Source: Methylobacterium segetis
GTDB lineage: Bacteria > Pseudomonadota > Alphaproteobacteria > Rhizobiales > Beijerinckiaceae
Reading direction: 5' to 3'
Length of the DNA: 41,641 bases
NCBI RefSeq assembly: GCF_004348265.1
Contig: NZ_SMNT01000046.1
Coordinates: 1 to 41,641 of the forward strand
The translations under genes were made by a program, and so were the position numbers. The stretch's first letter is position 1. Each line of letters opens with the position of its first letter. The notes beneath the pieces are model-generated. The model was not told where the DNA came from and did no database searches. It worked only from the letters and a program-made list of their open reading frames with translations. Positions 8,454-16,504 of this stretch are shown here, in pieces.

Positions 8454-10444
8454 CACGCGCTCCCGTCCGTCGCGAAGCCGAGATCGCGCAGGGCCGCGCC
8501 CGTCTCGGGCTCGGCAAGGAGGGCGAGGAAGGCCGCCAGCGCAGGCTCGGCGGCCCGGTCCGTCCGGTAGGCGAGGTCGTAATGCTCCTCGGTCACGGGC
8601 CGGAAGCCGAGGCCGTAGGCGCGCGCCACGCCCTCGATCGCCACCCCCCAATCGGCCCGGCCCTGCGCCACCGCCGCCGCGACGGCGTTGTGCGAGCGGG
8701 GCTGGTTCCAGTAGCCCGCCGGGCGGGCGCCTTTCAGGAGGCCGTCGATCAAGAGGCGCGTGCCCGAGCCGGTGTTGCGGTTGACCATCACGGCGTCGGC
8801 GTCCTCGGCAAGGGCCGCCACGGCGACCTCGGCGGAAAGCCCGGCGAAGCGGGGATCGCCCTCGCGGAACAAGACCCCCTGCATCCGCCGCCAGCCCGGC
8901 GCGAGGCTCATGCCGGGCGCGAGGAAGGGCGCGTTGTAGCGGCCGCTCGCGGGATCGAGGAGGTGCAGCGCGGCGAGGTCGCACTCGCCCCGCTTCAGAG
9001 CCGCGAGCCCTCCGGCCGAGCCGACCCAGATCGTCCGGGCGCGATAGCCCCGCTCCGCGAGGAGGCCGACGACGCGGTCGAGCCCGAGGCAGTGGCTGCC
9101 GACGATGGTGAGGTCCGGCGGCTTCACGCCCGCGCCGAGGCGGGTCACGGTCACGGCCTCGCCCGACTCGAGCCCGGCGCGGTTCGCCGCGACGGGGAAG
9201 AACCCGTCGGCCTGCGAGAAGGCGGTGACCGAGCCCGACCCCTTCGGCAGGGGCAGCGCGACCAACCCATCCCCGGCCCGCGCCAGCGAGGCCATCACGA
9301 ATTCCATGCGGCCGAGCTCGGACGGGACGCGCTGCGGGACGCGGGCCGAGACGCTCGCCTCCTCGCGCGGCGCCAAGCCGGCGAGCGCGCGCACCAGCGG
9401 CACCACGAATTCGTGGAAGGTGAACATCGCGGAGGTGGGGAAGCCCGGCAGCACCACGATCGCCTTGGTGCCGATTGCCGCGAGGCAGAGCGGCTTGCCC
9501 GGCTTCAGCGCGACGCCGTGGACGAGGATGCCGGGTTCGCCGAGGCGCGAGAGGATGCGGTGCGAGACGTCGCCCGCGCCCTTGGAGGTACCGCCGGAGA
9601 GGACGACGAGGTCGGCCTCATCGAGGCTCCGCCGGATCGCGTCCGCGAGCTGCGCCTCGTCGTCCGGCACGATGCCGCCCGCCATCGGGAGGCCGCCATT
9701 CTCGGTCACGGAGGCCGCGACGATGGCCCCGTTCGAATCGTAGATCGCGGCCGGTCTCAGGGGCTCGCCGGGCGCCACCAGCTCGTCCCCGGTGGACAGC
9801 ACGGCGACGCGCGGGCGCCGCACCACGGGCACGCGATCGAGCCCGCAGGCGGCGAGCATGCCGATCTCGCGCGCGGTCATGGAGACGCCCCGGCGCAGCA
9901 CGGTCTCGCCCAGAGCCATGTCGGCGCCGGCATAGCCGACGAATTGGCCGGGGGCCGAGGCCCTGGCGATCTCGATGGACGGGCCATCCGCGGCCTCGAC
10001 GAACTCCGTCGTCTCGACCATCAGGATCGCGTCCGCCCCGCGCGGGATGACGCCGCCGGTGGCGATCGGCGTTGCCGTGCCGGCCGCGACGGCGAGGTTC
10101 GGCGCGGTGCCGCAGGCCAGGATCTCGGCATTGAGGCGCAGCCGCACCGGGCTCCCGTCCCGCGCCGCCTCGGTATCGGCGGCGCGCACGGCGAAGCCGT
10201 CGACGAGGGAGCGATCGAAGGGCGGCACATCGATCGGGGAGGCGACGTCCTCGGCAAGCACACGCCCGAGGGCTTCGGCGAGCGGCACGCGCTCGGCCGG
10301 GAGGGCGGCGTGGGGCACGGCCGCGCGGAACCGGGCGACCGCCTCCTCCCGGGACAGCACGCTGAGGAACTGCTCCTGGCGCGCGACCTGGGACAGGCGC
10401 TCCAGGAACGCGGCTCGGGTCTCGCTCTGCGGCGCGTCACTCAC
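8453..10444 (-). CDS. MoeA fused to molybdate/tungstate-binding-like domain
   Basis: A 663-residue two-domain protein. Residues about 30-437 are a full MoeA with SLVDGFAV (79-86), STGDELVAPGE (217-227), YDSNG (235-239), GGTSKGAGD (284-292), LKPGKP and LPGFPTS (332-338). Residues about 445-663 are a COG1910-type substrate-binding-like domain (TIVGSHCLGLD, WVGSAGGLAALKRGECDLAALH, VNRNTGSGTRLLID, HNAVAAAVAQGRADWGVA). The start is GTG at 10444, which overlaps the previous stop as GTGA; no ATG fits. There is no signal peptide, so the fused domain should bind its ligand in the cytoplasm and may hand oxyanion to the insertase or gate its activity. Such fusions are known as domain architectures, but I know of no defined mechanism. 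The binding domain resembles the one in the regulator at 5654-6640. Confidence 0.9.
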   Translation of the reverse strand: MSDAPQSETRAAFLERLSQVARQEQFLSVLSREEAVARFRAAVPHAALPAERVPLAEALGRVLAEDVASPIDVPPFDRSLVDGFAVRAADTEAARDGSPVRLRLNAEILACGTAPNLAVAAGTATPIATGGVIPRGADAILMVETTEFVEAADGPSIEIARASAPGQFVGYAGADMALGETVLRRGVSMTAREIGMLAACGLDRVPVVRRPRVAVLSTGDELVAPGEPLRPAAIYDSNGAIVAASVTENGGLPMAGGIVPDDEAQLADAIRRSLDEADLVVLSGGTSKGAGDVSHRILSRLGEPGILVHGVALKPGKPLCLAAIGTKAIVVLPGFPTSAMFTFHEFVVPLVRALAGLAPREEASVSARVPQRVPSELGRMEFVMASLARAGDGLVALPLPKGSGSVTAFSQADGFFPVAANRAGLESGEAVTVTRLGAGVKPPDLTIVGSHCLGLDRVVGLLAERGYRARTIWVGSAGGLAALKRGECDLAALHLLDPASGRYNAPFLAPGMSLAPGWRRMQGVLFREGDPRFAGLSAEVAVAALAEDADAVMVNRNTGSGTRLLIDGLLKGARPAGYWNQPRSHNAVAAAVAQGRADWGVAIEGVARAYGLGFRPVTEEHYDLAYRTDRAAEPALAAFLALLAEPETGAALRDLGFATDGSA

Positions 10445-11544
10445 AGCGGCATGATCTCGACGGAGGTCCCCTCCGGATAGCCCTCCCGCTCGGGCGGGAC
10501 CAGGATCGCGCCTCGTGCCAGGAGAAGGCGGTGCAGGGCAAGCTCGGCCGAGCCGAGCGGATCGACCCCGCCCGCCCCCTCGGCGACGAACACGATCTCG
10601 GAGAGCCCGATCGCGGAGGAGACCTTGCGCAGGAGAGGCGCGGCGCGCGCAGCCTCGGGCGCCGCGCCGGCGAGGGCGCGCAGGAGCGGGCGTGCGAGGA
10701 CGAGGAAGGCAGCGAGCATCGCCTCGGGCGCACCGGGCAGGAGCAGGACGGGCCGCCCCTCCGCGCGGCCGAAGCCCGCGCTCTCGCCGGGGCGGAGCGC
10801 GAGCCCGTGCGCGGCAAGGCGGCCCGCCCGTGCGAGCGAGGCCGCGGCGTGATCCTCCCGGCCGAAGCCGGTGCCGCCGACGACGAGGCAGAGATCGGCC
10901 GTCTCCGCCACCAGCGCGGCGGCGAGAGCCGCGGGTCCTCGTGCAGGAGCGACGATCCCCGACACGGCGGCGCCGGCCCGCTCGACGAGGCTGCGGAGCG
11001 TCGCCGCGCGGGCCTCGGCGCCCGACCTCGCGAGCACGATCGCCACGCGCGGCAGCCGAACCCTCACGGGGTCGGAGGCGGGCTTTGCCAGCGCGTGGAC
11101 CGGGCGGATGCGTTGGCCGGCCGCGAGGATCAGGCTGCCGGCCGCAAGGTCGCCGGCCGCGAGCCGCGTCCCCGCACCGGCCGGCGCGTCCGCGACGATC
11201 TCGGCGATGGGTCCCGAAGCCTCGATCGCCTCGGGCGGCAGCACCGTGTCGGTCCCGTCCGGCAGGGTCTCGCCGGCCTCGACCCAGGACGGGGGCGCAG
11301 CGAGGGCGACCGGCGCGTAGGCCGAGGCGCCGACCGCGTCGTCGGCTCGCACGGCCCATCCGTCGCGCAGAGCGGTGCGCCGCGCCGGGCGGTCGGCTGC
11401 GGCTGGAACGTCCTCGGCGGCGACGCGGCCGACCGCGTCCGCCAGGGGAAGCGTCGTCGACGCGACCGGCTCGACGCCGCGCAGCAGGATTCCCAGTGCC
11501 TCGGACAGCGGCATCAGGGCCGAGGAGGCCGTTCGCTCCGTCAT
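10441..11544 (-). CDS. Divergent MoeA-like protein lacking key motifs
   Basis: A 367-residue MoeA relative and the first gene of the moe operon. The SxVDGYAV block survives as TALRDGWAV (residues 58-65) and GGxSxGxxD as GGTGFGREDHAAASL. The STGxEL and DSN substrate-binding region is shortened to an unrelated ARSGAEARAATL stretch, the GED element reads AAGDLA, the KPGRP lysine is Arg (LRPGES), and LPGNP reads LPGAP. It is about 50 residues shorter than the canonical copy at 6662-7915. It keeps an intact frame and a GTGA overlap with the downstream fusion gene, so it is probably expressed and is not a decaying pseudogene. A non-catalytic partner or cofactor-binding chaperone is possible but unproven. 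Confidence 0.8.
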   Translation of the reverse strand: MTERTASSALMPLSEALGILLRGVEPVASTTLPLADAVGRVAAEDVPAAADRPARRTALRDGWAVRADDAVGASAYAPVALAAPPSWVEAGETLPDGTDTVLPPEAIEASGPIAEIVADAPAGAGTRLAAGDLAAGSLILAAGQRIRPVHALAKPASDPVRVRLPRVAIVLARSGAEARAATLRSLVERAGAAVSGIVAPARGPAALAAALVAETADLCLVVGGTGFGREDHAAASLARAGRLAAHGLALRPGESAGFGRAEGRPVLLLPGAPEAMLAAFLVLARPLLRALAGAAPEAARAAPLLRKVSSAIGLSEIVFVAEGAGGVDPLGSAELALHRLLLARGAILVPPEREGYPEGTSVEIMPL

Positions 11545-11742
11545 GGCCGGCCCGAGCGATCGAACTCGCCCGCCCCGCGATGCGACCCGCGCATGGTCCT
11601 GTTCCCGGCTGCGGCTGTGGGTCCCTCACGTCGCCGATCGCGGCGCCGTGATCAAGGCCCTGCGCCGATCCGGCACGGGAGACAGCCGGAATGGCCGCGT
11701 CTATGGTCGCCCGTCCCCGTTGCCAGCCGCCGCGAAGGAACC

Positions 11743-13020
11743 GTGAGACGCGTCGCAGCCCTCCTCGCTCTCGCGCTCCTCACCGGAGCGCCCGCCCAGG
11801 CGCAGCTGCGCGGGCACGGCGGCCCGGTCCGCGCACTCGCGGTCTCGCAGGACGGGCGCGTCGCGGTGTCCGGCAGCTTCGACCAATCCGCGATCCTGTG
11901 GGCGATCGAGGAGGGCACGGCGCGGCAGGTGATGCGCTTCCACGAGGGTGCGGTGAACGCGGTGCTCGCCCTCGCGGACGGCCGTCTCGTCACCGGCGGC
12001 GAGGATGGGACGATCGCCCTCTGGCAGCCCGGAGCGGCCCAACCCGCCGCGATCTTCGCTGAACACCAAGGCCCCGTCGTCGGGCTCGCCGTCTCGCCGG
12101 ACGGGACCCGGCTCGCCTCCGCCTCGTGGGACGGCACCGCGCGCCTGCGCCCGCTCGGCGGCGGGACGGCCCAGGTCTTCGAGGGCCACAAGGGCAACGT
12201 CAACGGCGTCGCCTTCACGAAGGACGGCCGCCTCGCCACGGCCGGCTACGACGCCACCCTGCGGATCTGGCCGATCGAGGGCTCGGACCCGCCCCGCATC
12301 GTCACCGTGCCGACGCCCCTCAACGCGCTCGTCGTCGCGCCCGACGGGGAGATCGCGGCGGGCGGCGCCGACAGCACGGTCCGGCTGTTCTCGGCGGACG
12401 GGGCGGAGCGCGCCACGGTCGAGATCGGCCCGAGCCCGGTCATCGCGCTGGCGCTCTCGCCGGACGGCGGCCGCATCGCGGCGGCGACGGTCGTGGGGGC
12501 TGTGGCCGTGATCGACCGCCGGGCGGCAAGACCCCTGTTCAACCTCGTGGGGCCCGGCCTGCCGGTCTGGTCGCTCGCCTTCCGCTCCGATGCCGAACTC
12601 GTCACCGGGGGCGGCGACCGGCTGATCCGGCGCTGGGACATGCGGACCGGCGAGCCGATCGGGGGCTTGGCGATGGCCCGGCCGCACGACGACCTCGCGG
12701 CCTTTGCCGGGGACCGGGGCGCCGAGGTGTTCCGCGCCTGCGCCGCCTGCCACAGCCTGACGCCGGACGGGGGCAACCGCGCCGGGCCGACCCTGAGCGG
12801 CGTGTTCGGCCGGCGCATCGCCACCGCGGCGGGCTACAATTTCTCCGAACCGCTCAAGAAGCTCGACATCGTCTGGAATGCGGAGACCATCGCGCGGCTC
12901 TTCGAGATCGGCCCCGCCCGCTTTACGCCGGGGACGAAGATGCCCGAGCAGACGGTCAACAGCGCGGCCGACCGAGAGGCGCTGGTCCGCTTCCTGGAGC
13001 GGGCCACCGCGGCGCCCTGA
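11743..13020 (+). CDS. Exported WD40 beta-propeller fused to cytochrome c
   Basis: A 425-residue predicted periplasmic protein. It starts at GTG 11743, preceded by GAAGGA, and opens with a Sec signal peptide ending APAQAQ. Residues about 22-315 contain seven or so degenerate WD40 units (for example GPVVGLAVSPDGTRLASAS and GNVNGVAFTKDGRLATAGY). Residues 325-425 are a class I cytochrome c with heme-binding CAACH (C333, C336, H337) and a likely axial Met in GTKMPEQ (M400). It could pass electrons between the quinone pool or formate dehydrogenase and terminal oxidases, with the propeller as docking platform; that role is inferred from its neighbours. It is divergent from the moe operon and convergent with the ferredoxin gene 14 bp away. 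Confidence 0.85.
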   Translation: MRRVAALLALALLTGAPAQAQLRGHGGPVRALAVSQDGRVAVSGSFDQSAILWAIEEGTARQVMRFHEGAVNAVLALADGRLVTGGEDGTIALWQPGAAQPAAIFAEHQGPVVGLAVSPDGTRLASASWDGTARLRPLGGGTAQVFEGHKGNVNGVAFTKDGRLATAGYDATLRIWPIEGSDPPRIVTVPTPLNALVVAPDGEIAAGGADSTVRLFSADGAERATVEIGPSPVIALALSPDGGRIAAATVVGAVAVIDRRAARPLFNLVGPGLPVWSLAFRSDAELVTGGGDRLIRRWDMRTGEPIGGLAMARPHDDLAAFAGDRGAEVFRACAACHSLTPDGGNRAGPTLSGVFGRRIATAAGYNFSEPLKKLDIVWNAETIARLFEIGPARFTPGTKMPEQTVNSAADREALVRFLERATAAP

Positions 13021-13034
13021 GGCGCCGACCTGCC

Positions 13035-15074
13035 TTAGACCGGCTGCCCGTCCCGCGCCGCGCGCTCGCGCAGGTAATCCTCGCTGGTCCGCGTCGGGGC
13101 GCGCTCGGGCCCGGCATGCGGGTCGAAGCCCTCGTTGAGCGCGGCCTCCACGCGGCAATCCTCGCACATCATCAGCGAGCGGACCCGGGCCTCGCCGGCG
13201 GGCCCGGCGAACATCCAGTGGCTGCCGCGCAGCTTCTCGATCACCCGCTCGATGGTGCTGCGCGTGCCGAAGCCCTTGCCGCAGGTGATGCAGTCGAAGG
13301 GCTCCTCCTGCTTCACGATCCGGCGCGGCTCGGCCCAGGCCGCGAAATCGATCCGGGGCTGGAGCGTGATCACGTCCTCCGGGCAGGTCGCGGCGCAGAG
13401 GCCGCACTGCACGCAGAGGCTCTCCTCGAAGGCGAGCAGGGGCCGGTCCGCGCTGTCCGAGAGAGCACTCGTCGGGCAGGCGCCGACGCAGGCGAGGCAG
13501 AGCGTGCAGGCCTCCGTGCGGAACGCGAGCCCGCCGAAGGGCGCACCGGCCGCGAGCGGCACCGCGTCGACGGGGCTCGGCGCCGCGACCTGCAACTCCC
13601 GGAAGCTCGTGCGGAGCACGCCGCGCTTGTCGCCGGCCGGCAGGAAGCCCGCTGGCCTCGGCGCGGGCGTGCCCAGGGAGACCGCGCGCAGGGCCTCTCC
13701 GAGGGTGTCCGGATCGTCCGTCTCGATCGTCGAGACGAGGCCCCCGCCGGCCGGGTCGTAGCCGAGCGCGTGGAGAACGCTGTTCGTGAGGTCGAGCGTG
13801 CGGTGCAGGCTCGCGATATCGTGCTTCGGCCGGGCGCGCAGGAGGAGGCGCGCGCCGACCGCCCCATAGGCGAAGAGCGCCGCGAACACTTCGGGGCCGA
13901 TCTGCGTCACCTCGTTCACGCGCACGGGCAGGACATGGGCGGGCAGGCCCTCCCCGTAGCGCGACAGGGCGTGGATCAGAGGCTCGCCATGGTCGCCGTC
14001 GTGGAACAGAACGACCGCCTCGCTGCCCCCCGCCGCCCGGTACGCGCTCGTCAGGGTGCGCAGGCGCCGCAGAAGGGAATCGGCCGGCGGCAGGGCGTAG
14101 GAGGCCGCGCCTGTCGGGCAGAGCGCGGCGCAGGAGCCGCAGCCCGCGCAGATATAGGGGTCGATGGCGACGTGGTCGCCGTTCGGGCTGATGGCCCCGG
14201 TCGGGCAGACCTCGAGGCAGCGGGTGCAGCCGGTGATGCGCGAGCGCGAATGCGCGCAGAGATCGGCCCGGAAGTCGATGAAGCGCGCCTTGTCGAAGGT
14301 GCCGACGAGGTGCGAGGCCTCGAACAGGAGGGCCTCGACCGCCTTCGGGTCGCGCGGGTCCGCCCGCAGGTAGCCGCTGCGGGTCTCGTGAGCGGGAAAC
14401 AGCGGCAACCCGCCGGTCAGGTCGATGACGAGGTCGCAGGTCGAGGTCGCGCCGTTGCGGGCCGCGCCGAAGGCGAGGGCTGCCCGGGAGGACGGCGCCG
14501 GCAGCGCGTAATCGTCGATCCGCAGCTCGAAGGCGCCGAGGTGGCCCTTCGCCGACGAGATCGTGCCGCGAAGGATTGGGAAATCCGCCCGCAGGGGCGG
14601 CGCCACCGATTCCGGCCGGGACAGGAGCACGGTGATGTCGAGGTGGTCGGCGAGCCGCCGAGCCGCCTCGATCGCCGTCTCGTCGCGGCCGTAGACGAGG
14701 GCGACGCCCGCGCTCTCCATGCTGACCAGCGGTGCCTCGGGCTGCGGCTCGGCCGCGGCTGCCAGAAGGGCGGCCATCTTCGGGCCGGCGATCGGCCCTT
14801 CAGCCGACCAGCCGGCCATCTCGCGGATGTTGGCGAAGGCGACGCGGTCGGCGGCGCCGGACTCCTCGGCGATCTCCTCGAAGAGCGGCGCCTGGAGCGT
14901 GCACGACACGGTGACCGGGCCGCCGGCCTCGATGGCCTGCCGATACCGGTCGAGGTCGCGCCCGCAGAGCTGATCCGCCGTCGCGAGCGTGCCGCCGCAG
15001 CCCTTGCCGAGCGCAGCCCCATCGAGCGACATCGTCTTCTCGCAGGAACAGGCGATCACCGAACGGTCGGACAC
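13035..15074 (-). CDS. Large poly-[4Fe-4S] ferredoxin-type protein
   Basis: A 679-residue cytoplasmic protein with four CxxCxxCxxxC-type [4Fe-4S] motifs in two pairs: GCTRCLEVCPTG (about 281) with ICAGCGSCAALCPTG (about 306), and CTLCLACVGACPT (about 521) with LCVQCGLCAATCP (about 555). The N-terminus has extra cysteines (ACSCEKTM, GKGC). The C-terminus has CITCGK (about 596) and MMCEDC (about 636), spaced like a zinc-ribbon or additional metal site. The middle section (about 340-430) has no cysteine motif and resembles, weakly, a hydrogenase-associated iron-sulfur subunit domain. It has no signal peptide or membrane helix. Homologs sit beside the same accessory genes in other alphaproteobacterial formate-dehydrogenase clusters, as I recall, so it probably moves electrons for, or helps mature, that enzyme. 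The exact partner is unknown. Confidence 0.85.
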   Translation of the reverse strand: MSDRSVIACSCEKTMSLDGAALGKGCGGTLATADQLCGRDLDRYRQAIEAGGPVTVSCTLQAPLFEEIAEESGAADRVAFANIREMAGWSAEGPIAGPKMAALLAAAAEPQPEAPLVSMESAGVALVYGRDETAIEAARRLADHLDITVLLSRPESVAPPLRADFPILRGTISSAKGHLGAFELRIDDYALPAPSSRAALAFGAARNGATSTCDLVIDLTGGLPLFPAHETRSGYLRADPRDPKAVEALLFEASHLVGTFDKARFIDFRADLCAHSRSRITGCTRCLEVCPTGAISPNGDHVAIDPYICAGCGSCAALCPTGAASYALPPADSLLRRLRTLTSAYRAAGGSEAVVLFHDGDHGEPLIHALSRYGEGLPAHVLPVRVNEVTQIGPEVFAALFAYGAVGARLLLRARPKHDIASLHRTLDLTNSVLHALGYDPAGGGLVSTIETDDPDTLGEALRAVSLGTPAPRPAGFLPAGDKRGVLRTSFRELQVAAPSPVDAVPLAAGAPFGGLAFRTEACTLCLACVGACPTSALSDSADRPLLAFEESLCVQCGLCAATCPEDVITLQPRIDFAAWAEPRRIVKQEEPFDCITCGKGFGTRSTIERVIEKLRGSHWMFAGPAGEARVRSLMMCEDCRVEAALNEGFDPHAGPERAPTRTSEDYLRERAARDGQPV

Positions 15075-15091
15075 TGTGTCATCCCCGAATC

Positions 15092-15110
15092 CGGAGGCCC
15101 GTGGCCTCCG
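15092..15110. repeat. Inverted repeat in the ferredoxin/accessory-operon divergent region
   Basis: CGGAGGCC (15092-15099) and GGCCTCCG (15103-15110) are exact reverse complements around CGT. The repeat lies in the 117-bp gap between the divergent ferredoxin gene (start 15074) and the ligase-like gene (start 15192), 18 bases from the ferredoxin start codon. It could be an operator or a 5'-leader hairpin of the ferredoxin mRNA. In GC-rich DNA short palindromes are common, so the functional reading is tentative. Confidence 0.4.
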
Positions 15111-15191
15111 CGCGCTTGCAGCGGCTTCTTATACTCGAATAGGTCCAAACTGCGATTGAACAGATGGGCGCAAGGCTTGCGCGACGCCACG

Positions 15192-15947
15192 ATGACGAAC
15201 CACGCCGCGATGTCACAGGGGAGGGGGCTCGACCTGCCGCCGCTATTCTCGGACGTCGCCATCGATGCGGCCGAGCGCGTCCACGCCGAGGCCTGCCGGC
15301 TCGCGAGCGCCGAGGCCGCCGGCACCATCGTCCACGCGCTCGACGGGGATTACCCGGCCTTCGCCGTGGTGCTGGCGCCCGAGGAGCCACTGGCCGGCGC
15401 GCGCCGCGCCTTCCTCGCCGGCATGGTGGCGCTGGGCGAGGCTGTCGGGGCGCACGCGCCGCCGGAGCGGGCCGTGCGCTTCGCGTGGCCCGACGCGATC
15501 CTCTTCAACGAGGCGCGGATCGGCGGCGGGCGCCTCGCCTGGCCGGCGGATTGTCCGGACGACGCGATCCCGGACTGGCTCGTCTTCTCCTGCATGCTGA
15601 TCGGCTCGAAGCGCGCCGCGGGCGATCCGGGCCTGACACCGGAGACGACCTCGCTGGAGGAGGAGGGGTTCGAGGTCGAGGATCGGGCGGTCTTCGTCGA
15701 GGGCTTCGCGCGCTATCTCATGCGGGCCTTCGAGACGTGGTCCGATCGCGGCTTCGGCGTGCTCGCGCACGCCTACCGCGAGGAACTGATCCCGAACCTG
15801 TCGGGCGCCGACCAGCGCATCGATCCCGCGGGCGACCTTCTGACCGAAGACCCGGCCTTGCTCGGCGGCTGGCGACGGGACGGCCTCGCCGCGGGCCTGC
15901 GCACGCCGACCTGGCTCGAGCCCGCGACCGGGAGGCCCCGCCTGTGA
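15192..15947 (+). CDS. Biotin/lipoate-protein-ligase-like protein
   Basis: A 251-residue protein resembling the small biotin/lipoate A/B protein ligase family (BirA/LplA fold, DUF4444 group) found in alphaproteobacterial formate-dehydrogenase clusters. LDLPPLFSDVAI at the N-terminus and FAWPDAILFNEARIGGGRLAWP in the middle match the family; the usual catalytic lysine loop is not evident. DWLVFSCMLIG is the core strand. It may have lost ligase chemistry and act as a binding or assembly factor. ATG 15192 was chosen; ATG 15210 is also possible, and neither has a strong Shine-Dalgarno sequence. It overlaps the next gene as GTGA and opens the accessory operon. Confidence 0.75.
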   Translation: MTNHAAMSQGRGLDLPPLFSDVAIDAAERVHAEACRLASAEAAGTIVHALDGDYPAFAVVLAPEEPLAGARRAFLAGMVALGEAVGAHAPPERAVRFAWPDAILFNEARIGGGRLAWPADCPDDAIPDWLVFSCMLIGSKRAAGDPGLTPETTSLEEEGFEVEDRAVFVEGFARYLMRAFETWSDRGFGVLAHAYREELIPNLSGADQRIDPAGDLLTEDPALLGGWRRDGLAAGLRTPTWLEPATGRPRL

Positions 15948-16504
15948 GCCCGATCAAGCTGCCGCGGACGCTCCGCCTCGACCCGTCGGACACCTTCGTC
16001 TTCGCGCATCCCGCCGAGCCCGGCGAGTGGGCGGTCACCGGCTCCTTCCTGTTCTTCGACGCGGATCCCGAGGCCCTGCCGCCGAAGGAGCGGGCGGCGT
16101 TCCGCTCCGGCTTTCTCGGCGTGGCCTCGTTCGGCTTCTCGACCCTCGTCGTCGTGAGCGAGGCGAGCGAGGCCGAGCGCGAGGCGGCCGTCGCCGCCCT
16201 CGCGCGCCACATCCGGGAGAAGCTCGGCGCGCCGAGCGAGGCCGCCGCGCGCGCGGCGGCCGAGGAGGAGATCGCGGTGGCGGCCTCCCTCTGCGGGCCC
16301 GCCATCGGCACGGTGATCGCGCTCAACCGCAGCGTCGAGGGCGGCGAGCTGAAGGAGCGCTTCCGGACGCTGCAGCGCCGGGAGGGCGTGCCCGGCGCCG
16401 ACCGGCTGCACGCGCATTCGCGCGCCTTCACCTTCGTCGAGGCCGATGACGAGCCCGAGGAGAGCGTCGACCTCGTGCGCCTGATGGGGACGGATCCGCG
16501 ATGA
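15944..16504 (+). CDS. DUF6505-type formate dehydrogenase accessory protein
   Basis: A 186-residue soluble protein without signal peptide or membrane helix. It starts with GTG 15944, overlapping the upstream stop as GTGA, and ends overlapping the next start as ATGA. SPIKLPRTLRLDPSDTFVF at the N-terminus and GEWAVTGSF recall the DUF6505 family that accompanies this operon in Hyphomicrobiales; I assign that name from memory of the family and gene order. The middle (about 60-105) is a helix rich in Ala and Glu, and CGPAIGTVIALNR follows. The biochemical function is unknown. Position implies a role in assembling or regulating the membrane formate dehydrogenase. Confidence 0.75.
   Translation: MSPIKLPRTLRLDPSDTFVFAHPAEPGEWAVTGSFLFFDADPEALPPKERAAFRSGFLGVASFGFSTLVVVSEASEAEREAAVAALARHIREKLGAPSEAAARAAAEEEIAVAASLCGPAIGTVIALNRSVEGGELKERFRTLQRREGVPGADRLHAHSRAFTFVEADDEPEESVDLVRLMGTDPR

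Noticed and set aside
10531..11742. Plus-strand extension upstream of the WD40-cytochrome c gene (open from 10531)
   Set aside because: It is antisense to the MoeA-like gene. The GTG at 11743 has a ribosome-binding site and starts a clear signal peptide.
15102..15120. Sigma-54-like element (TGGC ... TTGCA)
   Set aside because: The GG and GC dinucleotides are 13 bases apart instead of the required 10, so it does not fit a -24/-12 promoter.
12126..15191. Upstream extension of the ligase-like gene frame (open from 12126)
   Set aside because: The extension runs through the WD40-cytochrome gene and antisense to the ferredoxin gene. Its sequence is low-complexity and the conserved protein begins near 15192.
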